A DNA stretch of 64,000 bases. It comes from Desulfobacter sp. Lineage in GTDB: Bacteria; Desulfobacterota; Desulfobacteria; Desulfobacterales; Desulfobacteraceae. The notes beneath the pieces are model-generated. The model had not been told where the DNA came from and ran no database searches. It saw only the letters and a program-made list of their open reading frames with translations. Shown one piece after another: positions 16,972-25,496 of this stretch. How positions within the stretch are numbered: the stretch's first letter is position 1; every line of letters begins with the position of its first letter. A program made the position numbers and the translations under genes. The stretch spans positions 5,328,001 to 5,392,000 of the forward strand of contig CP054837.1 in NCBI GenBank assembly GCA_028768525.1. Reading direction: 5' to 3'.

Positions 16972-17910
16972 TTATCGGGGCGCATAAACCTGAACACGGT
17001 CATTGGCCGTATCGGCGATATATACCCAGCCTGTTGTTTTATCCACAAACACGCCGTGAATGTTCCCGAATTGTCCTTTGCCCGAGCCTTTTGTTCCCCA
17101 CATGGTAATATGCTTTCCGGTCCTGCTGAACACCTGAACCCGATTATTGCCGAGTTCTCCAACATAGATGTTGTCATCTTTATCGATCCCAATACCGGTA
17201 TTGGCAAACAATTGGCCTTTCCCGGATCCGGAACTGCCGATGATTCTTATTACCTGGGCTGTTTTATTGGCCGGATCTACAGCATAAACAACCAGTCTGT
17301 CGTTTTTAAGATCGCTGACGATCAATTCCCCATGACTGTTGAACTTGGCGGCTTCAGGATTGTTCAACTGGTTTCTGCCACTCCCCTTGGCGGCGAATGA
17401 AAAGATAAATCCGGTATCCAGATTCCATACAGATACTCTGTGGTTCCCTGCTTCGGGCAAATAGTAATACCCATCCCGGATGTCGGTGAATTCGGATCTG
17501 ATATTTTCACCTGGACCTGATCCATATCCACTGAAACTCTTTACCCACTCATAGTTTTCAGTGTAGATCTCAACCTCTCCGGTATTGTAGTCAGCCACCC
17601 AGATATTGCCTGACGGATCGACAGATATCCCTTCCGGTTTATCCAGGTTTTCATCTTCATCCCCTTTACCGCCGAACCGGGTAATAAACCTCCCGGTTTT
17701 TTTATCAAACACCTGGACCCATGCCGTTGCTGCATCTGTAATCAGCAAATGCTGCCCGTTTCTTGCCAGCGCAAAATCTTCTACATATTTAAATTGCCCC
17801 TCACCACTTCCCCTCGATCCAAACGTCATTACATGTTTAAATGTAAAGGCAAAGGCATTGCCTGCAGACAAGAGACTCGAAAGCAGCAAAATGGCAAACG
17901 CCTTTTTCAT
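16972..17910 (-). CDS. Secreted NHL-repeat beta-propeller protein
   Basis: The 312-residue protein has a Sec signal peptide (about residues 1-21, ending A-F-A). It then consists of roughly six 45-residue NHL blades, each with a G-S-G-x-G-Q-F/L-type turn and a D-x-x-G-N/D-I-Y/W-V-A-D-x-x-N-x-R-V-Q-V-F core. Such propellers bind proteins, sugars or other ligands in the periplasm. The ATG follows AAGGAGATAAT. It is the first gene of an apparent two-gene unit with the hybrid kinase and may present the signal to it; this link is inferred only from position. Confidence 0.85.
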   Translation of the reverse strand: MKKAFAILLLSSLLSAGNAFAFTFKHVMTFGSRGSGEGQFKYVEDFALARNGQHLLITDAATAWVQVFDKKTGRFITRFGGKGDEDENLDKPEGISVDPSGNIWVADYNTGEVEIYTENYEWVKSFSGYGSGPGENIRSEFTDIRDGYYYLPEAGNHRVSVWNLDTGFIFSFAAKGSGRNQLNNPEAAKFNSHGELIVSDLKNDRLVVYAVDPANKTAQVIRIIGSSGSGKGQLFANTGIGIDKDDNIYVGELGNNRVQVFSRTGKHITMWGTKGSGKGQFGNIHGVFVDKTTGWVYIADTANDRVQVYAPR

Positions 17911-18237
17911 ATTATCTCCTTTTCGTAAAATTATGCGCTGTTGTAAAAAAGTCCGGGGGTTAATATGGTTGAAAAGCTGCGTCTGTGGCAGGTGTCACTT
18001 GTTTTATCACCGCAAAAAAAACGACGGAGTCACAGCGGCCGCTTTATAAAGAAATTATCACAAATAGGGGGGGAGGTACAACAAGTTCTCAAATGGCGGG
18101 TTAGCGGGCTCTGTGGCTTGCTGACACCCCCCATTACCCAGAGGGGAAAAAATCTGAAGGGCCGGAGCCGGACCGGGAAAGCAGGGCAAAAAGCAAAAAA
18201 GGCTTTCAGCAGAAACTGAAAGCCTTGATAGTCTAAG
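17911..18237. other. Intergenic region between NHL gene and tRNAs
   Basis: It holds the probable promoter of the NHL gene and the tRNA terminator at 18193-18226. No ORF here has a ribosome site or a recognisable product. Confidence 0.35.
18193..18226 (-). terminator. Rho-independent terminator of the tRNA cluster
   Basis: Perfect 11-bp stem AAGGCTTTCAG/CTGAAAGCCTT with a 6-base loop, followed in the minus direction by a T run. It lies 12 bases past tRNA-Glu. Confidence 0.88.
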
Positions 18238-18315
18238 TGGCGTCCCCAAGGGGATTCGAACCCCTGTCGCCGGCGTGAAAGGCCGGTGTCCTGGACCGGG
18301 CTAGACGATGGGGAC
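18238..18315 (-). tRNA. tRNA-Glu (anticodon TTC)
   Basis: Acceptor stem GTCCCCA with TGGGGAC, D arm with TCTAGCC, anticodon loop C-TTTCACG with anticodon TTC, T arm GGTTCGAATCC, and an encoded 3' CCA. It is the last of three co-oriented tRNAs. Confidence 0.93.
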
Positions 18316-18333
18316 GCATGGTCTTTTTTAAAA

Positions 18334-18410
18334 TGGCGCGAGTGACGAGACTCGAACTCGCGGCCTCTAGCGTGACAGGCTAGCGTTCTAACCAACTGAA
18401 CTACACCCGC
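18334..18410 (-). tRNA. tRNA-Asp (anticodon GTC)
   Basis: Acceptor GCGGGTG with CACTCGC, anticodon loop CTGTCAC with anticodon GTC, T arm GAGTTCGAGTC, encoded CCA. Confidence 0.93.
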
Positions 18411-18426
18411 GCATTCTAAAAAAGTA

Positions 18427-18502
18427 TGGTGCCCAGGAACAGAATTGAACTGCTGACACGGGGATTTTCAGTCCCCTGCTCTACCGACTGAGCTACCTGG
18501 GC
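18427..18502 (-). tRNA. tRNA-Phe (anticodon GAA)
   Basis: Acceptor GCCCAGG with CCTGGGC, D arm TAGCTCAGTCGGTAGAGC, anticodon loop CTGAAAA with anticodon GAA, encoded CCA. It is the first tRNA of the group and lies 39 bases past the DUF4015 gene on the same strand. Confidence 0.93.
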
Positions 18503-18541
18503 TCACAAGAATTGGGTTTATACAGATCTTCTTTCTTCCTG

Positions 18542-20017
18542 TCAATCGTTTTTTGAATTTTGTTTGAAAAAAGTTTCGGCGGATGGGACTCCCTCTCTGA
18601 AAAAGCGGCTCTCTCCCTTCCAGTGGATGCGGACGGAGCCGGGCCGCACCCTTTTGGGGGTGACCTTCAGGTCCATTGCCATCAGGCGGGCGAGGGTGAG
18701 GATTTTTGTCGGCCGCCCGGCATGGGAGCCGGTGTGGATTCCCCGGGCGGACAGTATGCGGTCCATCACCGCTTCATCCAGGGTGGCGCAGACCGAATAG
18801 GGGCTGGACCAATTGGGCTTCCCGGGCGGTGAGGGAGGCTCAATGGTAAGGATGCTGACCCCGTTTTGGTAATGGGTATAGCTGACAATGCCGTAGTTCC
18901 CTTTTTGGGTGTGGGGCGGGCGCTGTTGGAGGCGGTCAAGGGAAGGGTAGAACCGGGGCCTTGGAAAGACCACGCCGCTTTTTTTTGAAAGTGCGCCATA
19001 GGTTGTTTCGTAGTTCCCCGATGCATGCCACACTGTCCAGCCCGGGATGCCTGTTTTCCGGACCGCAGCCAGCTGGGCAATAATCTCACTGCTGTCGTAC
19101 CAGAATCCCTGGAGCCAGGGCCTGATGGGTTTGGTGGTTCTTTTTTTCAGCCGTTCAATACTTTTCTCCATGATCAGTCCGGGGTATTTCCCTGGCAAAT
19201 CCAGGCCCATGAATCCCCGGGGGAAATGGGAGGGATAGAACATGGGACAGATCACGTCGATATGGGGCATGATCATTTCAATGACCTGGCCGACGCCGAA
19301 ATCGGCCCTTTTCCAGGCGGTGAGACCGAATACATCCGCTGAGATGGTGATGTTCATGGGGGAGAGGGTGTCTCTGGCGGTTTTCAGGAAGCCGGAAATC
19401 GCCTCTGCCTTTGTCATTCCAATGTATGGTTCGGGATAAATGATCCGTTTGAGTATGCCGTCGCTGGGAAACCGGATATAGTCAAACTGGATTTCATCGA
19501 AACCCATCTGGGCAAGCTCTGTGCACAGCTGAGTGTTATAGGCCCATACCCGGTGGTCAAAGGGATTGGTCCAGTGCAGGCCGGACCGGTCAGTCCAGAG
19601 CCGGCCGGTCAATGCGTCCCTGATGCCGGTTTCAGGATGAAATGCTGCAAAGAGGTGGTCTGCAAATACATCCACCTTGGCAATGACCCGGATACCATGA
19701 TTTTTAAGGCGGCGGATCGCATGGCCGGCGTTGGGCCCTCCCCGGAAGGCATTCATTTTTACGGCCGCAGGGTGGGGTGACGGCCAGTAAATTCTTCCCC
19801 GGGGATCTTTTACGTGCAAAACAGCCGCGTTCAACCCGGCCAGGGCGGCATAGTGGAGAAATTCATCCAGTTTTCTGTCATCAAAGCTTTGTGGAGGAAG
19901 AAAAACCCCCTTTACGGTATCCGGGGAAACCGGATATCCGTTGGGCAGCCCGGCGGAAAGTGAAAAAAGGGCAGCCACTGCCAGGTATATGAAGCCATTG
20001 CAGATGATACGGCGCAT
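18542..20017 (-). CDS. DUF4015-type putative glycoside hydrolase, secreted
   Basis: The 491-residue protein starts with a signal peptide (M-R-R-I-I-C-N-G-F-I-Y-L-A-V-A-A-L-F-S, about 24 residues). The body is a TIM-barrel-like region with the hallmarks of the DUF4015 family: K-G-V-F-L, a L-N-A-A-V-L-H-V-K-D segment, G-I-R-V-I-A-K-V, W-T-N-P-F-D-H-R-V-W, and F-D-E-I-Q-F-D-Y-I-R-F-P-S-D-G, which carries acidic residues in the usual catalytic position. A ~100-residue C-terminal part is less familiar. The family is assigned to glycoside hydrolases by fold; its substrate is unknown. It is monocistronic, with tRNAs downstream. Confidence 0.8.
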   Translation of the reverse strand: MRRIICNGFIYLAVAALFSLSAGLPNGYPVSPDTVKGVFLPPQSFDDRKLDEFLHYAALAGLNAAVLHVKDPRGRIYWPSPHPAAVKMNAFRGGPNAGHAIRRLKNHGIRVIAKVDVFADHLFAAFHPETGIRDALTGRLWTDRSGLHWTNPFDHRVWAYNTQLCTELAQMGFDEIQFDYIRFPSDGILKRIIYPEPYIGMTKAEAISGFLKTARDTLSPMNITISADVFGLTAWKRADFGVGQVIEMIMPHIDVICPMFYPSHFPRGFMGLDLPGKYPGLIMEKSIERLKKRTTKPIRPWLQGFWYDSSEIIAQLAAVRKTGIPGWTVWHASGNYETTYGALSKKSGVVFPRPRFYPSLDRLQQRPPHTQKGNYGIVSYTHYQNGVSILTIEPPSPPGKPNWSSPYSVCATLDEAVMDRILSARGIHTGSHAGRPTKILTLARLMAMDLKVTPKRVRPGSVRIHWKGESRFFREGVPSAETFFKQNSKND

Positions 20018-20215
20018 TGAACACCTCCATGGCGCGATGGTGGACCCGCTGACCTTAGTCTACCCTTTCCGGGGGAAAGTGTCCACCGGTCCCGGCCAAA
20101 GGTGGGCCGGTGAAAACAAAGTTCTTTTCAATGCCCCTGTTTTGGGCTAAAACATAGAGATATCAAGCGTCCGAATATAAATCAGAATATCTTTTTTCAA
20201 ACGGGGAGAAGAGGA

Positions 20216-21955
20216 TTGAAACCGACCGACATAGAGAATCCTGAGTATTTCCATCGCGTGATTGACTGCCAGTTTGCATGCCCGGCCCATACCCCGGTGC
20301 CGGAGTACATCAGGCTGATTGCACAAAAAAAATACGGACAGGCCTATATGATTAACTGGTGGTCCAATGTCTTTCCGGGAATTTTAGGGCGGATCTGCGA
20401 CCGGCCCTGCGAACCGGCCTGCCGGCGGGGCAGGGTGGAGGAAAAGGCCGTGGCCATCTGCCGGCTCAAACGGGTCTGTGCGGACAATAAGGAGGGCAAA
20501 GACCTGACCTTTCCCCAAATCCCCCGGGAGAAAAACGGGAAAAAGATCGCCCTCATTGGCGGGGGGCCGGCGTCCCTGACCGTGGCCCGGGATCTTATGC
20601 CCCTGGGGTATGAGGTGGACCTCTACGATGACCAGGGGGCGGCCGGCGGATTTGTCAGAAGCCAGGTGCCCTCATTCCGGCTCCCGGAAAAGGTGCTGGA
20701 CGAGGAGGTGAACGCCATCCTGGACATGGGGGTGACCACCCACCTCAATACCTATGTGGCCAGTTTTAAGGATTTTCTGGCCAAGGGACATGACGCCATT
20801 TTCATCGGCACCGGTGCGCCCCGGGGCCGGGACCTTGACCTGCCGGGACGTCAGGCGGGTGATGCGTCCATTTTCGTGGGCATTGAATGGCTGGCCGCGG
20901 TGCAGTATGCCCATGTGAAAAAGGCGGGGAAGACCACCCTGGTCATCGGCGGGGGGAATACGGCCATGGACTGCTGCAGAACGGCAAGGCGGCTGGGCGG
21001 CGAGAAGGTCAAGGTCGTCATCCGGGGGAGCCGGGACAAGATGAAGGCCTCTCCCTGGGAAATAGAGGATGCGGTCCGGGAGGATATCCCCATTCTGGAG
21101 TTCCTTTCGCCCAAAGCGTTCGTTGTTGAAAAAGGGGCGCTGAAAGGGATGGAATTTACCCCCGCGGATAAAGAGGGCGGTGAACCGGTGTTTATCCCCT
21201 GCGATCAGGTGCTTCTGGCCGTGGGGCAGCAGAATGCGTTTCCCTGGATTGAACCGGATGCCGGCATCGGGTTTGACGAGCGGGGAAGGCCCCGGGTAAA
21301 CGAGGTGACCTTTCAGTCGGATCTGCCCCATGTGTTTTTCGGCGGGGATGCGGCCTTTGGCCCTAAAAACGTGATCACAGCCGTGGCCCACGGCCATGAG
21401 GCCGCCGTCTCCATCGACCTTTACTGCAGGGGGAAAAATTTACAGGAACGGCCGGCTCCCTTTACCAGTCTGGCCGCCCAGAAAATGGGGCTGAGGGACT
21501 GGGCCTACGACAATGCGGTGACCGTGGACCTGCGCCAGGATGTGCCCATGGCCCCCAAGGTGAAATCCATTAAAGACCGGCTGATGGAGGTGGAACTGGG
21601 CTTTGATATTAAAACTGGCAAAAAGGAAGCCCTGCGCTGCCTGAACTGCGATATCCAGACCGTATTCAACATGGATGAGTGCATTGAATGCGACGCCTGT
21701 GTGGATGTCTGTCCCACCACCTGTATCAATTTCCTGGAAAACGGGGAAGAGGAGGAGCTGAGACAGCGGCTGGCCGTGCCTGCCGTAAACCGGTCCCAGT
21801 CCCTCTATGTTTCGGCTGCCCTGCCCACGGGCCGGGTGATGGTCAAGGATGAGGATGTCTGCCTCCACTGCGGACTCTGTGCCGAAAAATGCCCCACAAC
21901 TGCCTGGGACATGCAGAAATACACCTATAACACCACAAAGGCAGGATCAAAATGA
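20216..21955 (+). CDS. GltD-like FAD/NAD(P) oxidoreductase with C-terminal 2x[4Fe-4S] ferredoxin domain
   Basis: The 579 residues combine an N-terminal Fe-S region (C-Q-F-A-C-P-A-H-T, C-D-R-P-C-E-P-A-C) and an FAD site (G-G-G-P-A-S-L-T-V-A) with an NAD(P) site (G-G-G-N-T-A-M-D-C-C). Two cluster motifs sit at the C-terminus (C-I-E-C-D-A-C-V-D-V-C-P and C-L-H-C-G-L-C-A-E-K-C-P). The core is the glutamate synthase small subunit/PreT fold, but no GltB large subunit is near. It overlaps the next gene by 4 bases. I infer that it carries electrons between the 2-oxoacid oxidoreductase encoded downstream and NAD(P) or ferredoxin. The start is TTG at 20216, placed after GGGGAGAAGAGGA. Confidence 0.87.
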   Translation: MKPTDIENPEYFHRVIDCQFACPAHTPVPEYIRLIAQKKYGQAYMINWWSNVFPGILGRICDRPCEPACRRGRVEEKAVAICRLKRVCADNKEGKDLTFPQIPREKNGKKIALIGGGPASLTVARDLMPLGYEVDLYDDQGAAGGFVRSQVPSFRLPEKVLDEEVNAILDMGVTTHLNTYVASFKDFLAKGHDAIFIGTGAPRGRDLDLPGRQAGDASIFVGIEWLAAVQYAHVKKAGKTTLVIGGGNTAMDCCRTARRLGGEKVKVVIRGSRDKMKASPWEIEDAVREDIPILEFLSPKAFVVEKGALKGMEFTPADKEGGEPVFIPCDQVLLAVGQQNAFPWIEPDAGIGFDERGRPRVNEVTFQSDLPHVFFGGDAAFGPKNVITAVAHGHEAAVSIDLYCRGKNLQERPAPFTSLAAQKMGLRDWAYDNAVTVDLRQDVPMAPKVKSIKDRLMEVELGFDIKTGKKEALRCLNCDIQTVFNMDECIECDACVDVCPTTCINFLENGEEEELRQRLAVPAVNRSQSLYVSAALPTGRVMVKDEDVCLHCGLCAEKCPTTAWDMQKYTYNTTKAGSK

Positions 21956-23778
21956 ATAAACTTACCAGCGTCAATGATTTTGTGGTCCGGTTTGCCAATA
22001 TCAACGGCTCGGGGTCGGCCAGTGCCAACAATCTCTTTGCCAAGGCGGTGTTCCGTCTGGGCGTACCCGTGAGCCCCAAAAATATTTTCCCCTCAAACAT
22101 CCAGGGGCTGCCCACCTGGTATGAGGTTCGGATCAACGAGCAGGGATTCCTCGGGCGCCGGGGGGGGTATGATTTTGTGGTGGCCGTCAACGGCCAGACC
22201 CTGAAACAGGACTATGATCATCTCAGGCCCGGGGGGTATTTTTTCTACGATGATACCCGGTCCCTGCCAGAGGAATTCAACCGGCGGGATATCACGGTGA
22301 TTCCCATGCCCCTCACCGGGCTGGCCAACCGGGAAATTGAGAACCCAAAACTTCGGTCCCTGCTGAAAAACATTATTTATGTGGGGGCACTGGCCGCCCT
22401 CTTTGACATGGATTTTTCCGTGTTCACCGACTCCATCACCAAACAGTTCAGTAAAAAGCCCAAGCTGGCGGCGCCCAATATCAAGGCCCTGGAACTGGGG
22501 TATAATTATGCCTCGACGCATTTTGACGGGATCTGCGGGCTCTGTGTGGCCCGCAGCGACAAACTCACCGACCATATCCTCATGGACGGCAATACGGCCA
22601 CGGCCCTTGGGGCGGTGTACGGCGGGGCCACCGTTGCCGGCTGGTACCCCATCACCCCCTCCACCTCGGTGGTGGAATCCTTTGACCGGCTCACCCGGAG
22701 GATGCGCCTGGATGAAGAGGGAAACCGCAGGGCCGCTGTGATCCAGGCCGAAGACGAACTGGCGGCCCTGGGCATTGCCGTGGGCGCCGGCTGGAACGGG
22801 GCAAGGGCCTTTACCGCCACCTCGGGCCCGGGGGTTTCCCTGATGAATGAACTGCTGGGACTGGCCTATTTTACGGAGATCCCGGTGGTCCTGGTGGATG
22901 TCCAGCGGACCGGGCCCAGCACGGGCATGCCCACCCGGACCCAGCAGTCGGACATCCTGTCCTGCGCCTATGCCTCCCATGGGGATACCAAACATGTGCT
23001 GCTCTTTCCACAAGACCCCAAGGAGTGTTTTGAAATGGGAGCATTGAGTTTTGACCTGGCCGAGTCCCTCCAGACCCCGGTAATGCTTGTCAGCGACCTG
23101 GATCTGGGCATGAACGACCATGTCTGCGAACCCTTTGAATGGGATGATGCCCGCAGCTACCAGCGGGGCAAGGTCCTGGATGAGGCCCAGCTGGATGCGC
23201 TGGACAGGGACTGGGGACGGTACCTGGACAGTGACGGGGACGGGGTCTGCTACAGGACCTATCCCGGCACCCACCCGGAAAAGGGGGCCTATTTTACCCG
23301 GGGCTCCTCCCATGACGAATATGCCGCCTACACAGAGGACAATGCCGCCTATAAACGGTGCATGGAGCGGCTGGAAAGAAAATGGGAAACCGCCAAAACC
23401 ATGGTGCCGGAACCTGATATCTCAATCAACGATGAGGGAGCCGGTTCGGGCATGATATTCTACGGCACCACTGCCCATGCCGCCACAGAGGCCGTGGCGC
23501 TGCTCGAAAGCCGGGGCACTCCCCTGAATACCATGCGCATCACAAGTTTCCCCTTCGCAGATTCGGTGGCTGAATTCATCCGGTGCCATGACCGGGTATT
23601 CGTTGCCGAGCAGAACCGGGACGGTCAGATGCGCACCCTGCTGATCAATGAATTGGGCGGCAGGCCGGGCATCTCCCCGGATAAACTGATTTCCATTGCC
23701 CACATGGACGGGACCCCGCCGGATGCCGTTTCCATCTGCGATGCCGTGACCCAAAAGATGAAAGGAGGTGCTGCATGA
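21952..23778 (+). CDS. 2-oxoacid:acceptor oxidoreductase, fused gamma-alpha subunit
   Basis: The 608-residue protein joins a gamma domain (about 1-190; N-G-S-G-S-A-S-A-N near the start) to the alpha pyrimidine-binding domain (G-N-T-A-T-A-L-G-A, Y-P-I-T-P-S-T-S-V-V-E, Q-A-E-D-E-L-A-A-L-G, T-S-G-P-G-V-S-L-M) and a C-terminal transketolase-like domain. This is the KorA-type layout used for oxidative decarboxylation of 2-oxoacids to acyl-CoA. The substrate (2-oxoglutarate, pyruvate or a branched oxoacid) cannot be fixed from sequence. ATGA overlaps tie it to the genes on both sides. Confidence 0.9.
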   Translation: MNKLTSVNDFVVRFANINGSGSASANNLFAKAVFRLGVPVSPKNIFPSNIQGLPTWYEVRINEQGFLGRRGGYDFVVAVNGQTLKQDYDHLRPGGYFFYDDTRSLPEEFNRRDITVIPMPLTGLANREIENPKLRSLLKNIIYVGALAALFDMDFSVFTDSITKQFSKKPKLAAPNIKALELGYNYASTHFDGICGLCVARSDKLTDHILMDGNTATALGAVYGGATVAGWYPITPSTSVVESFDRLTRRMRLDEEGNRRAAVIQAEDELAALGIAVGAGWNGARAFTATSGPGVSLMNELLGLAYFTEIPVVLVDVQRTGPSTGMPTRTQQSDILSCAYASHGDTKHVLLFPQDPKECFEMGALSFDLAESLQTPVMLVSDLDLGMNDHVCEPFEWDDARSYQRGKVLDEAQLDALDRDWGRYLDSDGDGVCYRTYPGTHPEKGAYFTRGSSHDEYAAYTEDNAAYKRCMERLERKWETAKTMVPEPDISINDEGAGSGMIFYGTTAHAATEAVALLESRGTPLNTMRITSFPFADSVAEFIRCHDRVFVAEQNRDGQMRTLLINELGGRPGISPDKLISIAHMDGTPPDAVSICDAVTQKMKGGAA

Positions 23779-24824
23779 GCCGCCGCCCTGTTTTCCGCCA
23801 CCCCAACCTGCCGAAGAACGATCTGGGCTATACCCGCCGGGACTATGAAGGGCTGGATTCCACCCTCTGCGCCGGGTGCGGCCATGATTCCATTTCCAAC
23901 GCCATCATCCGGGCCTGTTTTGAACTTTCCCTGCCTCCCCATAGGGTGGCCAAATTGTCGGGCATCGGATGCTCCTCCAAAACCCCGGCCTATTTTTTAG
24001 GCAAGTCCCACGGATTCAACTCGGTCCACGGGCGGATGCCCTCCATTGCCACCGGCGCCAACATGGCCAATCGGGATCTGATCTACATCGGCGTCTCCGG
24101 TGACGGGGACACCGCCTCCATCGGCATGGGCCAGTTCATCCATGCGGCCCGCCGCAATATCAATATGACCTATATCGTCATGAACAACGGATGCTACGGC
24201 CTGACCAAGGGCCAGGACTCGGCCACGGCGGACCGGGGATCGGCCAGCCGCAAGGGGCTGCCCAATCCCTTTGAGGCCATTGACCTCTGCGAATCCGCCG
24301 TCCAGCTGGGGGCGGGATTCGTGGCCCGGGGATTTTCCGGGGACAAGGCCCAGCTGGTCCCCCTGATCAAGGCGGCCATCCGCCACAAGGGCTTTTCCCT
24401 GGTGGATGTGATCTCCCCCTGCGTGACCTTCAACAACACCCCCTCATCCACCAAGAGCTACCATTGGGTAAGGGACCATATGGAGGCCACGGCCACCTTT
24501 GATTTCATCCCCATGCGGCCGGAGATCACCACGGAATACGAGGAGGGGGACGACCAGTCCGTGGCCATGCACGACGGAGGTCTCATCCATCTGCACAAAA
24601 GCGATAACTCCTTTGAGGTCACCAGCCGCCGGGCCGCCATTGATGCCCTGGAGCATTACAGGGAAAAGGGCCAGATCCTTACGGGCATCCTGCATGTCAA
24701 CGAAGCACTCAAGGATACCCATGAGATCATGGAAACCACAAAGGTTCCGCTGAACAGCCTGACGGCAAAGGAACTCTGCCCGGGTAACGATACCCTGCAG
24801 GGCATCATGGCCGGTTACCGGTAG
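23775..24824 (+). CDS. 2-oxoacid:acceptor oxidoreductase, beta (TPP-binding) subunit
   Basis: The 349 residues contain the TPP motif G-D-G-D-T-A-S-I-G near 112 with a downstream N-N-G-C-Y-G-L-T-K-G-Q metal-binding segment, and the cluster cysteines C-A-G-C-G-H-D near 31 with later C-S-S-K and C-V-T-F. It matches KorB-type beta subunits without a ferredoxin extension; that function is supplied by the first gene of the operon. Start ATG overlaps the alpha stop by 4 bases. It converges on the aldolase gene, which ends 4 bases away. Confidence 0.9.
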   Translation: MSRRPVFRHPNLPKNDLGYTRRDYEGLDSTLCAGCGHDSISNAIIRACFELSLPPHRVAKLSGIGCSSKTPAYFLGKSHGFNSVHGRMPSIATGANMANRDLIYIGVSGDGDTASIGMGQFIHAARRNINMTYIVMNNGCYGLTKGQDSATADRGSASRKGLPNPFEAIDLCESAVQLGAGFVARGFSGDKAQLVPLIKAAIRHKGFSLVDVISPCVTFNNTPSSTKSYHWVRDHMEATATFDFIPMRPEITTEYEEGDDQSVAMHDGGLIHLHKSDNSFEVTSRRAAIDALEHYREKGQILTGILHVNEALKDTHEIMETTKVPLNSLTAKELCPGNDTLQGIMAGYR

Positions 24825-24827
24825 GCG

Positions 24828-25496
24828 CTATCTGTTCTCTTCCTTTTTCCGGGAATACATGAACAGATAGACCTTGTGCATCATCCAGGCTTCGATTTTG
24901 TGGATGGGTTTGGCCCCGCCAATGAATTCGGATTCAATGAATGCCTTGCAGGCCTTTTCCAGGACCAGGGCCGCCGTAACCGCCTCTTCCATGGTCCGGC
25001 CCAGGGTGACGGCGCCGTGGTTGGCCATGAGCGCCGCATACCGGCCGCCCAGGGCCTTTACCGTCGTTTTGACCAGTTTTTTGGTGTTGGGCAGGGCATA
25101 GTCGGCGCAGCGGATGCTGGGCCCCAGAATCTGGGCCTGGTCATCCAGGATGGGGGGGACCTCCCGCCGGGCCGCCGCCACGGTGGAGGCGTGGGGCTGG
25201 TGGGTGTGTATGACGGCGTTTACCTCTTTGCGGGTCCGGTAGATTTCGGCATGGAGCTTTTTTTCCGAGGAGGGCTTGGGACCCTGTTTCACCTCCAGGG
25301 TGTGGTAGTCCATGACCACAATATCCTTTGGTTCCATCTCTTCGTAACGCCGGCCCGAGGGGGTGACGGCCATGAGCCGGTGGTCGATCCTCAGGCTGCA
25401 GTTGCCCCAGGTGCCTTCCACCAGGCCCCGTTCCAGCAGTGTTTTCCCCCCCTGGCAGACAATCCCTTTTTCTTTTTCATACAAACCGGCCATCAT
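24828..25496 (-). CDS. Class II aldolase/adducin family protein (fuculose-phosphate aldolase-like)
   Basis: The 222 residues show the zinc site of class II sugar-phosphate aldolases: Glu78 in the P-S-S-E stretch, His97 and His99 in H-T-H, and His160 in A-N-H-G-A. The phosphate loop G-N-C-S and the T-P-S-G segment near the N-terminus are also present. It would cleave a ketose phosphate into dihydroxyacetone phosphate and an aldehyde, or act as an epimerase. Its start overlaps the stop of the upstream aminotransferase gene by 4 bases, so the two are co-translated. An FGGY kinase lies across the divergent TetR-operated promoter, which suggests a phosphorylate-then-cleave route. Confidence 0.85.
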   Translation of the reverse strand: MMAGLYEKEKGIVCQGGKTLLERGLVEGTWGNCSLRIDHRLMAVTPSGRRYEEMEPKDIVVMDYHTLEVKQGPKPSSEKKLHAEIYRTRKEVNAVIHTHQPHASTVAAARREVPPILDDQAQILGPSIRCADYALPNTKKLVKTTVKALGGRYAALMANHGAVTLGRTMEEAVTAALVLEKACKAFIESEFIGGAKPIHKIEAWMMHKVYLFMYSRKKEENR

